Assembly: GCF_004005475.1 (NCBI RefSeq)
Contig: NZ_RZTZ01000002.1
Coordinates: 830,197 to 894,196 of the forward strand
Direction: 5' to 3'
Length of the DNA stretch: 64,000 nucleotides
From: Niallia taxi
Lineage (GTDB): Bacteria > Bacillota > Bacilli > Bacillales > Cytobacillaceae
Shown: one piece after another, positions 43,510 to 52,752 of the stretch
Layout: each line of letters opens with the position of its first letter
Numbering within the stretch: the first letter of the stretch is position 1
Notes under the pieces: model-generated
Seen by the model: the letters and a program-made list of their open reading frames with translations, nothing else
The model's database searches: none
What the model was told of the DNA's origin: nothing
Position numbers and translations under genes: made by a program

Positions 43510-44076
43510 TTGGAAGCAATGCCGAAAAGCGACAGATTACTGTTAAGAAGCTGGAGTCTGGAGGATGCCGACGATCTTTTTGAATATGCCAGCAAGGAGG
43601 AAGTCGGTCCAAACGCAGGCTGGATGCCTCATAAATCGGTGGATGAAAGCAAGAAAATCATCCAGATGTTTTTAATCAAAAAGGAAAGCTTTGCGATATA
43701 TCTGCTTGGGGAAAATAAGGTGATTGGCAGCATTGGCCTTCATCATCATAAATCAGATTACAACAAAAATTCCTTAATGAAAGAGATGGAAATTGGATTT
43801 GCGCTACATCCTTCCTATTGGGGTCGTGGAATTGCTCCAGAAGCAGTCGAGCTTATTTTAGAGCATGCTTTTTTAAATTTGGATGCAGATATCATTTGGT
43901 GCGGACATTTTGATTTCAACGAAAGATCGAAACGAGTTCAGGAAAAATGCGGCTTTTCTTATAAGTTAACAAAGCAGGAAAAGCTGAAGGTTTTTGGTGG
44001 AATGGATGTCACAAGTCTTTATTATGCCATAACGAAGGAAGAGTATATAAATAAAAAAGGGACAGAATTTGTTTAG
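43510..44076 (+). CDS. GNAT-family N-acetyltransferase (RimJ/RimL-like)
   Basis: 188 residues. DRLLLRSWSLEDADDLFEYAS start, IGSIGLHHHKSDY, EMEIGFALHPSYWGRGIAPEAVELILEHAF with the acetyl-CoA loop WGRGIAPEA, and the late SKRVQEKCGFSYKL are typical of ribosomal-protein-type acetyltransferases. Substrate unknown. Start TTG 43510 or ATG 43519; neither has a strong ribosome site. It follows the exonuclease gene by 26 bp and may belong to its transcript. Confidence 0.83.
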   Translation: MEAMPKSDRLLLRSWSLEDADDLFEYASKEEVGPNAGWMPHKSVDESKKIIQMFLIKKESFAIYLLGENKVIGSIGLHHHKSDYNKNSLMKEMEIGFALHPSYWGRGIAPEAVELILEHAFLNLDADIIWCGHFDFNERSKRVQEKCGFSYKLTKQEKLKVFGGMDVTSLYYAITKEEYINKKGTEFV

Positions 44077-44107
44077 AAAAAACATCTGTCCCTTTTTGTC
44101 TATTCAA
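44054..44107 (+). terminator. Terminator overlapping the end of the GNAT gene
   Basis: AAAAAGGGACAGA (44054-44066) pairs with TCTGTCCCTTTTT (44095-44107) across a 28-nt loop that contains the stop codon. Confidence 0.75.
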
Positions 44108-44108
44108 G

Positions 44109-44133
44109 AAAAAAGCCGCTTCCTTTGAAGCGG
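44109..44133 (-). terminator. Minus-strand terminator
   Basis: CCGCTTC (44116-44122) and GAAGCGG (44127-44133), 4-nt loop, with an A6 run at 44109-44114 that is a T tail on the minus strand; suited to the membrane protein gene 44275-44625. Confidence 0.7.
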
Positions 44134-44163
44134 TAAGTAATTAATTATTGAGAAGGATTATCA

Positions 44164-44210
44164 CAATATATAGATATGTTTTTAAAATAACCATCTATAT
44201 ATTGTTTTTT
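44164..44210 (+). terminator. A+T-rich hairpin with T tail
   Basis: CAATATATAGAT (44164-44175) and ATCTATATATTG (44193-44204), 12-bp perfect stem, then T6. Weak in energy but well formed; possibly a second plus-strand terminator. Confidence 0.5.
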
Positions 44211-44274
44211 ATACTATCATAATCAATTCAATCATGCAATTATTTGTTAATAAAATACTAAGACAAGCATTTAT

Positions 44275-44625
44275 TTAGGAAAACAAAAGCACAATATAAA
44301 ATGCAAATATGAGTATGAGCGCAATCGTTAACAGCTTGTTAACCCATGATTTAGGGAATTTTCGTCGCTCCTTCTTTAGGCCGAAGCCAATGGTAGAGAT
44401 AATATTTACATATAAAACTAGTGTGATAATCGCAAAACCGATGAATTGGGCGATGAAAAGTAAAAGCAAGTAACTCTTACCTTGGAACATGGACGCATCG
44501 GGAAAGGATGTTCCGCTAATCAGCTGAATGATTACATCGTTTATTGTCCCAAATAAAGCGAAAAGAATGACGATTGTCGCAAGGATTTTTATAAATTCCA
44601 AGTAATAATGAGAAAGTTTGTTCAT
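44275..44625 (-). CDS. Small membrane protein, unknown function
   Basis: 116 residues with three hydrophobic segments (about 10-35, 50-78, 93-115) and a basic KKERRKFPKSWVNK loop before the last. No family recognised. AAAGGACCACTCT precedes the ATG. Flanked by terminators and the fru operon, so transcribed alone. Confidence 0.65.
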   Translation of the reverse strand: MNKLSHYYLEFIKILATIVILFALFGTINDVIIQLISGTSFPDASMFQGKSYLLLLFIAQFIGFAIITLVLYVNIISTIGFGLKKERRKFPKSWVNKLLTIALILIFAFYIVLLFS

Positions 44626-44771
44626 AGAGTGGTCCTTTTTTGAGAAATTTGTTGAATTCTGTTATTAATTATAGGAGAAAATGTCGAGTGGTGCAATCTG
44701 TATTGCGTGTTTCGACACGTTTTGATGGAATAGGCGAAAAAATGCAAATTTTTAAAAAGTTGATAAAACAA

Positions 44772-44851
44772 TCAAAAACTATCAAGTTATGATTTTTTTT
44801 GATTGTTTTTGAAAGAAAATGCTTGAAATCTGAAATCGGTTACAGTATTAT
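44772..44851 (+). promoter_or_regulatory. fru operon promoter with cre and candidate FruR operator
   Basis: TTGAAA (44823-44828), 17-bp spacer and TATTAT (44846-44851). The spacer contains TGAAATCGGTTACA (44831-44844), an exact match to the CcpA cre consensus, so CcpA would block the polymerase. Just upstream, TCAAAAAC (44772-44779) and GTTTTTGA (44805-44812) form an inverted repeat that may bind FruR. Confidence 0.65.
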
Positions 44852-44900
44852 TAACCTATCGACAACAAACCCAAGATATAAAAAGAAAGGTAGTGGGAAG

Positions 44901-45653
44901 TTGTTAACACCTGAAAGACATTCACTAATTTTGCACTTATTAAAACAACAAAACATTGTTAAAATACAGGATTTAGTTGATGCAACGGAAACTTCCGAAA
45001 GCACAATCAGAAGAGACTTGACTCAATTGGAGCAAGAGGGATTCCTAAAAAGGGTTCACGGGGGAGCAGCCCGGCTCCAAGGGAAAATGAATGAACCAAG
45101 CATGGATGAGAAATCAGCCAAAAACCTTCAAGAGAAGAAAATAATCGCTGCTTTCGCTGCGAATCTTGTCGAAGAAGGGGAGAGTATCTATTTAGATGCT
45201 GGTTCCACTGTAACGGAAATGATTCCGTTCTTAAAAGATAAAAATATCGTTGTCGTTACAAACGGTCTAATGCATATGAAGGAGCTTATTGCTTCAAATA
45301 TTCAAACCTACCTGATAGGCGGATATGTTAAGGAAAGAACGAATGCACTTGTTGGAAGGGGTGCACTTCTGAGCCTAAGCCAATATCGCTTCGATAAATG
45401 CTTCATGGGAGCTAACGGTGTTCACCCTGAATTTGGGTATACGACTCCTGACCAAGAGGAAGCAATGGTCAAAAGTAAGGCAATTGACCTATCAAGAGAA
45501 GCCTTTTTCCTGGCTGATGATAGTAAGTTCTCAGAAGTATATTTTTCAAAGATTGCTGATATTCACGAAGCTTCCATTATTACTAATGAAAATGATGGAG
45601 AGACTTTAAATATGTACAGCAAAAAAACTAGTATAAAGGTTGTGACATCATGA
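44901..45653 (+). CDS. fruR: DeoR-family fructose operon repressor
   Basis: 250 residues, colinear with B. subtilis FruR. DeoR helix-turn-helix LTPERHSLILHLLKQQNIVKIQDLVDATETSESTIRRDLTQLE and the effector domain with YLDAGSTVTEM, VVTNGLMHM and GANGVHPEFGYTTPD. It should sense fructose-1-phosphate. Start TTG 44901 behind AAAGGTAGTGGGAAG; the longer frame from 44799 would begin upstream of the predicted transcription start. Overlaps fruK by 4 bp. Confidence 0.92.
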   Translation: MLTPERHSLILHLLKQQNIVKIQDLVDATETSESTIRRDLTQLEQEGFLKRVHGGAARLQGKMNEPSMDEKSAKNLQEKKIIAAFAANLVEEGESIYLDAGSTVTEMIPFLKDKNIVVVTNGLMHMKELIASNIQTYLIGGYVKERTNALVGRGALLSLSQYRFDKCFMGANGVHPEFGYTTPDQEEAMVKSKAIDLSREAFFLADDSKFSEVYFSKIADIHEASIITNENDGETLNMYSKKTSIKVVTS

Positions 45654-46555
45654 TTTATACGTTGACATTAAACCCTTCTGTTGACTATATCATAGAACTT
45701 AGTGAAGTGAATTTAGGAGAATTGAACAGAACAGAGCATACAAGCAAGTTTGCAGGCGGAAAAGGCATTAATGTTTCCAAAGTTCTGCAAAGGATGGGCG
45801 TGGAAAGCAAGGCACTTGGATTTGTTGGTGGATTCACTGGCGACTATATCAAGAATCAGCTGAAGCAAGAAGCAATCCATACAGATTTCGTTCAAGTAGA
45901 AGAAGATACAAGAATCAATGTAAAGGTAAAAGCTGCAGATGAAACGGAGCTAAACGCAGCAGGACCTACTATATCTGCAGAGAAACTAGCTGAGCTGAAA
46001 GAGAAAATCAGCAAGCTGAATTCAGAAGATCTATTAGTGTTGGCAGGAAGCATCCCATCAACACTTCCAGCTAACACATATGAAGAGCTAGTGAAAATTT
46101 GTTCGGAAAACAAGGTTTCCTTTGTGGTTGATGCTGAAGGGGAGCTACTGCAAAAGGTTCTTCCATACAATCCGTTTTTAATTAAGCCAAATCACCATGA
46201 GCTTGGAGATTTATTTGATACTACGATTACAAGTGCGGAAGATGTAATACCATACGGAAAAAAACTGCTTGAGCTTGGTGCCCAAAACGTGATTGTTTCC
46301 CTTGCAGGTGATGGTGCTGTGTTTATTAATCAGCATGAAACGATCATAAGCACTGTTCCAAAAGGAGAAGTGAAAAGCTCTGTCGGAGCAGGGGATAGCA
46401 TGGTAGCTGGTTTCCTTGCAAAATATAAGGAGACACAAGACTTGAAGGAAGCATTTAGATACAGCATTGCTTCTGGCAGTGCCACAGCATTCTCTATCGG
46501 CCTTTGCACGAAAGAGAAAGTGGAAAGCCTGCTCCCGCAGGTTGTTTTGAAGTAA
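45650..46555 (+). CDS. fruK: 1-phosphofructokinase
   Basis: 301 residues, PfkB/LacC family. It phosphorylates fructose-1-phosphate to fructose-1,6-bisphosphate. MIYTLTLNPSVDYIIEL start, KFAGGKGINVSKVLQRMG, and KSSVGAGDSMVAGFLAKY with the catalytic Asp near residue 248. ATGA overlap with fruR fixes the start. Product level controls FruR, so the enzyme also resets its own operon. Confidence 0.95.
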   Translation: MIYTLTLNPSVDYIIELSEVNLGELNRTEHTSKFAGGKGINVSKVLQRMGVESKALGFVGGFTGDYIKNQLKQEAIHTDFVQVEEDTRINVKVKAADETELNAAGPTISAEKLAELKEKISKLNSEDLLVLAGSIPSTLPANTYEELVKICSENKVSFVVDAEGELLQKVLPYNPFLIKPNHHELGDLFDTTITSAEDVIPYGKKLLELGAQNVIVSLAGDGAVFINQHETIISTVPKGEVKSSVGAGDSMVAGFLAKYKETQDLKEAFRYSIASGSATAFSIGLCTKEKVESLLPQVVLK

Positions 46556-46631
46556 CAGTAAATAGGTGCTTATGTGACAAGTAAGAAGCATAAGCACCGT
46601 CATAAAAAAAATAGAAAAAGGGGCGTTACAG

Positions 46632-48506
46632 ATGAGAATTACAGAATTGCTGACGCGCGATACAATCCTTTTGAATATAGAAGGAACACAGAAAATCGAA
46701 GCGATTGATCAATTAGTAGCAAAATTGGATGCAGCAGGAAAACTTGCTAATAAAGAGGAATATAAAGCTGCCATTTTAAAAAGAGAAGAGCAAAGCACAA
46801 CTGGAATTGGTGAAGGAATTGCGATTCCTCATGCGAAAACTAGTGCAGTTAAAAACCCAGCTATCGCTTTTGGCCGGTCTGTAGATGGACTTGACTACGA
46901 ATCACTTGACGGTCAGCCAGCGCATTTATTCTTTATGATTGCAGCTCCAGATGGTGCAAATAATACGCATCTTGAAGCATTATCAAGACTTTCCACAATC
47001 CTATTGAAGGAAGAAGTTAGAGCAAAGCTATTAGCTGCAGCGACAGAACAGGATGTTGTTAACATCATTGATAGCTATGACGAGGAAGAGGAAGAAGAAG
47101 AGCAAAATATTGCAGATAAAAAGAATTTCATTGTTGCTGTAACAGCATGCCCAACAGGAATTGCTCATACGTATATGGCAGCAGATTCATTGAAATCTAA
47201 AGCAGCCGAGCTAGGTGTCGACATTAAAGTGGAAACAAATGGATCAGGCGGAGCAAAAAACGTATTAACAGCTGAGGAAATTGAGAACGCTACAGCCGTT
47301 ATTGTTGCAGCAGATACAAAAGTTCAAATGGAGCGCTTTAAAGGAAAGCACGTCATTGAAACACCTGTTGCTGACGGAATTAGAAGACCAGCTGAGCTAA
47401 TTGACAAAGCTCTTAAACAGGAAGCACCTGTATACCAAGGTGGAAGTGGTGCAAATGCTGATGAGGAAAGCAGCAAAAAAGGCGGAGCAGGTATTTATAA
47501 GCACTTAATGAACGGTGTTTCTAACATGCTTCCATTTGTTGTCGGCGGTGGTATCCTAATCGCTATCAGCTTTATGTTCGGTTATAATTCATCTAATCCA
47601 GATGACCCAAGTTACAATGCATTTGCAGCAGTCTTGAAGCTAATCGGTGGAGACAACGCATTCTCCTTACTAGTACCAGTTCTTGCTGGATTTATCGCAA
47701 TGAGTATTGCCGATCGTCCAGGATTTGCACCAGGTATGGTTGCAGGTCTTATGGCAGCAAATGGCGGAGCAGGCTTCTTAGGCGGCTTGATCGCCGGTTT
47801 CCTTGCAGGTTACGTTGTTATTGGGATTAAAAAAGCACTTTCAGGATTACCAAGATCATTAGAAGGTATTAAAACAATTCTTCTATTCCCGTTACTAGGT
47901 ATTTTAGTTACAGGTTTAATCATGAATTATGTTGTAATTGGTCCAGTTGGAGCACTTAATACAGGTATTACAAACTGGTTGTCAGGTCTTGGCACAGCAA
48001 ACGCAGTAGTGCTTGGTATTATCCTTGGTGCTATGATGGCAATCGACATGGGTGGTCCAATTAATAAATCAGCTTATGTTTTCGGTACAGGTTTAATCGC
48101 TAACGGTGTATTTGAGCCGATGGCAGCTATCATGGCAGGTGGTATGGTGCCACCGCTTGCAATCGCATTAGCAACAACACTATTCAGAAATAAATTTACA
48201 AAGCAAGAAAAAGATGCTGGTACTACAAACTACATTATGGGTCTTTCCTTTATTACAGAAGGTGCGATTCCATTTGCGGCAGCAGATCCACTTCGTGTTA
48301 TTCCATCTGTTGCAATCGGTGCAGCTATCACAGGCGGATTGTCCATGTTCTTCCATATCGGTTTAAGAGCACCACACGGCGGTATTTTCGTATTCGGTCT
48401 TGTGGATGGCAACTGGTTGCTTTACTTGCTTGCAGTAGTAATCGGCGCAGTTGTAGCAGCAGTTTTACTAGGTATTTTGAAAAAGCCTGTTGCAGAAAAG
48501 AAATAA
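46632..48506 (+). CDS. fruA: PTS fructose transporter subunit IIABC
   Basis: 624 residues in A-B-C order. EIIA (about 1-145) with phosphohistidine His67 in GIAIPHAKT; EIIB (about 160-265) with Cys173 in ACPTGIAHTYMAA; EIIC (about 290-620), an eight-or-more-helix fructose-family permease (SNMLPFVVGGGILIAISFMFGY). An acidic EEEEEEQN linker joins A and B. It imports fructose as fructose-1-phosphate. AAAAGGGGCGTTACAG precedes the ATG. Last gene of the operon. Confidence 0.95.
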   Translation: MRITELLTRDTILLNIEGTQKIEAIDQLVAKLDAAGKLANKEEYKAAILKREEQSTTGIGEGIAIPHAKTSAVKNPAIAFGRSVDGLDYESLDGQPAHLFFMIAAPDGANNTHLEALSRLSTILLKEEVRAKLLAAATEQDVVNIIDSYDEEEEEEEQNIADKKNFIVAVTACPTGIAHTYMAADSLKSKAAELGVDIKVETNGSGGAKNVLTAEEIENATAVIVAADTKVQMERFKGKHVIETPVADGIRRPAELIDKALKQEAPVYQGGSGANADEESSKKGGAGIYKHLMNGVSNMLPFVVGGGILIAISFMFGYNSSNPDDPSYNAFAAVLKLIGGDNAFSLLVPVLAGFIAMSIADRPGFAPGMVAGLMAANGGAGFLGGLIAGFLAGYVVIGIKKALSGLPRSLEGIKTILLFPLLGILVTGLIMNYVVIGPVGALNTGITNWLSGLGTANAVVLGIILGAMMAIDMGGPINKSAYVFGTGLIANGVFEPMAAIMAGGMVPPLAIALATTLFRNKFTKQEKDAGTTNYIMGLSFITEGAIPFAAADPLRVIPSVAIGAAITGGLSMFFHIGLRAPHGGIFVFGLVDGNWLLYLLAVVIGAVVAAVLLGILKKPVAEKK

Positions 48507-48517
48507 ATACTATAAGG

Positions 48518-48554
48518 AAAGAGGGTCTGCAGACATGATGCAGATCCTCTTTTT
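48518..48554 (+). terminator. Terminator after fruA
   Basis: GAGG-G-TCTGC (48521-48530) and GCAGA-T-CCTC (48540-48549), 9-nt loop, T5 tail. Confidence 0.88.
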
Positions 48555-48595
48555 GTTCGTATTGTAACACTATTAAAGCAAAAGGAGTGCCAGTT

Positions 48596-49891
48596 TTAAT
48601 GGGCATTTCCTTTTGCTTTTATACGGAATAGAACAGCTAATGCTGCAATGGCAGCAACTGCTGCCAGTATATAAAATTGGAAGCTTGGGATTTCCTTGCT
48701 TAATACGGCCATTATTGGCGGTCCTGCGGCTACTCCAATGAATCTCATGGAGCTATATAGACTAGTAATGGTGCCTCTTTCTTCCTTTTCAATACCTTCG
48801 GTTATAAGGGCATCCAGTGGTGGAAGGCTTGCTCCGATACCAATACCAGATATGGTTAGTACGCCAATGATATACCATAGGTTATCACCAAAGCTCAGCG
48901 CAATCGTCCCAATGATGATCAATACAATCCCTGTAAAGGTAATCCATTTCATTAAGTTTTGGTCCTCTTTAATCTTTTTACCTGTTATAAAGGAGGTCAG
49001 GCATAAGGCTCCAAGTGGAATAGCCAAGTACATTCCTTTTTTTATGTTTTTGATATGATATTTTTTTTCTAATATGTCTGATAGGTAAAACTGCTCGGCA
49101 AAAAGGACAAACATGATAATGACACCAATGAAAAAAATAGCATATAGCCATTTTTTCTCTTTTTTCATCACTTTTCTTGTATGTTGAATAAATACCCTGA
49201 ATGGGGGCGGTTCACTAGGTCCACCAGGTACCTTAACAAAGATGATGATAAGCAGAATGGAAATAAGGCAAAAGACGGGAATGGCCCAAAACGGCATGAA
49301 CCAAACAATCCCGGCAATTACCGCCCCAAGAACTGGGCTAAGCACCTTACCAAGTGTGTTGGCCGTTTCAATAATACCTAATGTACTGCTGACTTCTTCT
49401 TCTTTTTTGAACATATCCCCAACTAAAGGCAATACAATTGGAAATGCACCTGCTGCCCCTATTCCTTGCAATGCCCTGCCTGCAAGGATAATCCAATAAG
49501 AGTTCTGTATTTTCCATGCAGCAAATCCACATATCACACCACCAATTCCGGCGATGATTAAGCTTGGGATAATGACTTTTTTTCTGCCAATATGGTCTGA
49601 CAGATATCCAGCTACAGGAATCAGCAATATCGCTAAAATACTGTATACGGTAATGATCATACTCACCTTAAAGGATGATATGCCAAGCTGACGCTCAATG
49701 TTCGGCAGCACAGGTATTAGCATACTATTGCCAAGTGTCATCACTAAGGGGATTGAAGAAATAGAGAAAATAGACATTTTTGTTACTTTTATTTTTTTGC
49801 TTTTATCTGCAGTGCCTTTTTTTGTTTTCTCCTTTTTGTCCTGTTCATCACTAAAACTGAAAAAGCCTTTTTCCTCATTTATGTGATCCAT
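48596..49891 (-). CDS. MFS multidrug-type efflux transporter (DHA1)
   Basis: 431 residues with a long polar, Lys-rich N-terminal extension (about 1-38) before twelve helices. Motif A is AGYLSDHIGRKKVII near 95-110, and the helix-4/5 region RALQGIGAAGAFPIVLPLVGDM is typical of drug:H+ antiporters. Substrate unknown. The upstream ATGTACGTGAACAT (49933-49946) is a loose inverted repeat, too weak to call an operator. AAGGAGAATTTAA precedes the ATG. Confidence 0.82.
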   Translation of the reverse strand: MDHINEEKGFFSFSDEQDKKEKTKKGTADKSKKIKVTKMSIFSISSIPLVMTLGNSMLIPVLPNIERQLGISSFKVSMIITVYSILAILLIPVAGYLSDHIGRKKVIIPSLIIAGIGGVICGFAAWKIQNSYWIILAGRALQGIGAAGAFPIVLPLVGDMFKKEEEVSSTLGIIETANTLGKVLSPVLGAVIAGIVWFMPFWAIPVFCLISILLIIIFVKVPGGPSEPPPFRVFIQHTRKVMKKEKKWLYAIFFIGVIIMFVLFAEQFYLSDILEKKYHIKNIKKGMYLAIPLGALCLTSFITGKKIKEDQNLMKWITFTGIVLIIIGTIALSFGDNLWYIIGVLTISGIGIGASLPPLDALITEGIEKEERGTITSLYSSMRFIGVAAGPPIMAVLSKEIPSFQFYILAAVAAIAALAVLFRIKAKGNAH

Positions 49892-50051
49892 TTAAATTCT
49901 CCTTGATTTAAATAGTGCTGACTAATAATAATATGTACGTGAACATTAGCAATTACACTGAGATTTTTAGGAAATAATTAAAATTTCATCCTATTCGGAT
50001 TGTGCTAAATAACGGTATAATAAAAGGATAAATAAGCATAAGGAGGACAAA

Positions 50052-50690
50052 ATGAAGGGAGAAATTATCACATTAAGCGTTGGTAAGCCAAAAACCTTTG
50101 ATTGGAACGGCAAGCAAGTTTCCTCAAGCATTGGCAAAACAATTGTGGACGAATGTTTTTTAACATTTGACAGTTTTACAGGGGATGGCGTCGCAAATGA
50201 AGATTTTCATGGCGGCAAAGAAAGAGCAGTATGCTTTTATCCTTATGAGCATTATGCTGCTTGGGAAAAGCAATTTAATGTAAAGCTGGAACCGCCTGTG
50301 TTTGGAGAAAATATTTGTGGTACTGGCTGGTTAGAAAAAGATACATATATTGGCGATGTTTTTTCAATTGGAGATGCAATTGTTCAAGTAACACAAGGGA
50401 GAATTCCGTGTAATACAATCTCTAAATTCAATCATGTCCCTACTTTTTTGAGTCGAATTGTCGAGACTTGCTACACTGGTTATTTCATGAAGGTGTTAAA
50501 GGAAGGGAAAATTGAATCTTCGTCCCAGATCGTGCTGCTTGAGCGTAAACAAGAGGATATTTCTGTTTGGGAGGCAACAAAAGTAATGCTGCTTGACCGT
50601 AAGAATAAAGCAGAGGTGGAAAGAATGCTGAAGCTTGAGGATTTAGCAGAGGATTGGACAAGCCGCTTCCAAAAGGCATTGCAAAAATAA
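50052..50690 (+). CDS. MOSC domain protein (YiiM-like)
   Basis: 212 residues with the MOSC core of the YiiM family: GDGVANEDFHGGKERAVCFYPYEHYAAWE, FGENICGTGWLEKDTYIGDVFSIGDAIVQVTQGRIPCNTISK (conserved Cys in RIPC). Relatives bind molybdenum cofactor and reduce N-hydroxylated compounds or act in sulfur transfer. AAGGAGGACAAA precedes the ATG. Unrelated to the trp operon promoter that begins 10 bp after its stop. Confidence 0.85.
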   Translation: MKGEIITLSVGKPKTFDWNGKQVSSSIGKTIVDECFLTFDSFTGDGVANEDFHGGKERAVCFYPYEHYAAWEKQFNVKLEPPVFGENICGTGWLEKDTYIGDVFSIGDAIVQVTQGRIPCNTISKFNHVPTFLSRIVETCYTGYFMKVLKEGKIESSSQIVLLERKQEDISVWEATKVMLLDRKNKAEVERMLKLEDLAEDWTSRFQKALQK

Positions 50691-50700
50691 AAATTCTTTC

Positions 50701-50729
50701 TTGACAATCTGGTTCATGTCTTTTATGAT
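50701..50729 (+). promoter_or_regulatory. trp operon promoter
   Basis: TTGACA (50701-50706), 17-bp spacer, TATGAT (50724-50729), with transcription start expected near 50736. Only 10 bp after the MOSC gene. Confidence 0.75.
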
Positions 50730-50744
50730 GGATATAACATAAAT

Positions 50745-51025
50745 ATAAGCGATGACGAAGAGTAGTATCTATTGCTGGAAACTTAAGAGAGCTGATGGTT
50801 GGTGTGAATCAGTGTTACACAATAGCGAATGGACTTCTGAGCTTCTAAACCGAAATCTTTTTAAAGGCAGTAGGCTTTAGCGAAATGTCTCATCGTTATA
50901 AGAGACCGAAATATGCGCCAACGATTTTTGAGTGCATTATTTCTTAGAGTGAGCTTATTAATTAAGCTAATGAAGGTGGCACCACGGGTTTCTCGTCCTT
51001 TTTTATAGGAGAGAAGCCCTTTTTG
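50745..51025 (+). promoter_or_regulatory. T-box leader 1 (Trp specifier)
   Basis: Stem I begins with GATGACGAAGAGTAGTA; the specifier segment GAATGGACTTCTGAG holds codon TGG at 50830-50832 (tryptophan). The antiterminator T-box is AAGGTGGCACCACG (50973-50986) and the terminator GGGTTTCTC (50986-50994)/GAGAAGCCC (51011-51019) with T6. Uncharged tRNA-Trp should allow read-through. Confidence 0.9.
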
Positions 51026-51062
51026 TGTTCTTTTTTAATAAACATTTTCATAATAAAATCAA

Positions 51063-51323
51063 TGATTAAGAGTAGTAAGCTAATATGTCTGGTGTAGAGA
51101 GTCGGTGGCTGGTGAAAACCGATCCAGAGGATTAGCTGAATGGACTTAAGAGTGCTGGTCTGAAACTTTAGTAGGGCTCGCCGGTTTCCACCGTTAAAAG
51201 GATAGAATATTATTGTATTCGAAAAGAGAGAGTGTTTACACTCTAACTGAGGTGGTACCGCGGTTTTTTTAATCGTCCTCTACTATGCATTGCTTAATTG
51301 CAGTCATAGTAGGGGACTTTTTT
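51063..51323 (+). promoter_or_regulatory. T-box leader 2 (Trp specifier), tandem
   Basis: A second complete T-box: AAGAGTAGTAAGC start, specifier segment GAATGGACTTAAGAG with TGG at 51141-51143, T-box AGGTGGTACCGCGG (51250-51263), and terminator arms 51275-51287 and 51305-51317 with T6. It starts about 40 bases after the first terminator, so read-through needs two uncharged tRNA-Trp binding events. Confidence 0.92.
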
Positions 51324-51360
51324 ATTGCAAACAAACGCCTAATGATATGGAGGAGACGAA

Positions 51361-52752
51361 ATGAAAACGACAGGGAGCCAAATGGTGATCATTGAAAAAT
51401 TGGAAGGTGATACGTTAACACCAATCAGCATTTACCAAAAATTAAAAGGGGCAAAGAAATTTCTTCTGGAAAGCTCTTTGAAACATGAAGCATCTGGAAG
51501 ATATTCTATTATTGGCAGTGACCCTGTGTTTGAGTTGATTGGCAATGGAGCTAAAACAACACTTGTAAAAGCAGGCAGTACAGAACTTCTTGAGGAAAAA
51601 GCATTAGAGCTTGTAAAAAAACTGCTTCCAATTAAAGATATCGATTTGCCATTTGGACTTCCAATCAATGCTGGAGCGGTCGGATATGTTGGCTATGATA
51701 ATATTAGGCAATACGAAAATATTGGACCAGAAGCAAGGGATGAACTGCAGCTGCCTGACGTGCATTTAATGTTTTTTGAAGATTTTGTGATTTTTGACCA
51801 TTTAGAACAATCAGTATACTTAGTGGCGTCTCCTCTTTGTGAGTCAACAACAGAAGCAAGTCTTAAAGCAAGGCTTGAAAAAAGAAAGCAGGAAATTGAA
51901 GCATCGTACACAGAAGTGACAGAAGATGTTCACATATCCACCTTTAAAGCGTCCGTTACAAAAGATGAATTTGTCGAAAAGGTTAAAAAGGCTAAGGAAT
52001 ACATCACAGAAGGTGACATATTCCAAGTCGTCCCATCCCAACGGATGTCAGCAGACTTTAAAGGCTCAAGCTTTTCCTACTATAGAAAGCTGCGTGTGAA
52101 AAACCAATCACCATACATGTATTATCTTGATTTTGTAGATTACGCAATTGTTGGAAGCTCGCCAGAAAGCTTAATTAAAGCGACTGATGGAACGGTTATC
52201 ACAAATCCGATTGCCGGAACAAGACCGCGCGGAAAAAGCCTTGAAGAGGATCAAGCACTTGAAGCAGACTTGCTTCAGGATGAGAAGGAATTGGCTGAAC
52301 ATAAAATGCTAGTCGACCTTGCCAGAAATGATGTCGGAAAGGTCAGCCAGTTTGGAAGCATTAATATTGATAAATACATGAAGGTCGAAAAATACAAGCA
52401 TGTCATGCATATCGTGTCAGAGGTTAGCGGGCAAATCAAGGCTGGTCAGTCAAGTGTTGATGCCCTTGTATCATGTCTTCCGGCAGGAACGGTCTCAGGA
52501 GCTCCAAAAATTAGAGCAATGCAAATCATCAATGAGCTTGAAGGAGTCAAAAGGGGAATTTATTCCGGAGCAGTCGGTTATTTCTCGCAAAATGGAAATA
52601 TGGATTTTGCTCTCGCTATCAGGACGATGGTTATTAAGGATAATAAAGCCTATATACAAGCAGGTGCAGGTATCGTACATGATTCAGTGCCTGAAAAAGA
52701 ATATGACGAAACCATTCATAAACTAAAAGTATTCTTGGAGGGACTTTCATGA
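51361..52752 (+). CDS. trpE: Anthranilate synthase component I
   Basis: 463 residues, chorismate-binding family. The Trp feedback-site serine lies in the KKFLLESS segment (near residue 35); PIAGTRPRGKS, DEKELAEHKMLVDLARNDVG and GAPKIRAMQIINELE are conserved chorismate-site blocks. With TrpG it makes anthranilate. GGAGGAGACGAA precedes the ATG 38 bp after the T-box 2 terminator. Stop overlaps trpG by 4 bp. Confidence 0.96.
   Translation: MKTTGSQMVIIEKLEGDTLTPISIYQKLKGAKKFLLESSLKHEASGRYSIIGSDPVFELIGNGAKTTLVKAGSTELLEEKALELVKKLLPIKDIDLPFGLPINAGAVGYVGYDNIRQYENIGPEARDELQLPDVHLMFFEDFVIFDHLEQSVYLVASPLCESTTEASLKARLEKRKQEIEASYTEVTEDVHISTFKASVTKDEFVEKVKKAKEYITEGDIFQVVPSQRMSADFKGSSFSYYRKLRVKNQSPYMYYLDFVDYAIVGSSPESLIKATDGTVITNPIAGTRPRGKSLEEDQALEADLLQDEKELAEHKMLVDLARNDVGKVSQFGSINIDKYMKVEKYKHVMHIVSEVSGQIKAGQSSVDALVSCLPAGTVSGAPKIRAMQIINELEGVKRGIYSGAVGYFSQNGNMDFALAIRTMVIKDNKAYIQAGAGIVHDSVPEKEYDETIHKLKVFLEGLS

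Noticed and set aside
49933..49946. ATGTACGTGAACAT resembling the uronate operators
   Set aside because: Only partial match to TGTTAACGTKAACA, lacking the AACGT core symmetry; not called an operator.
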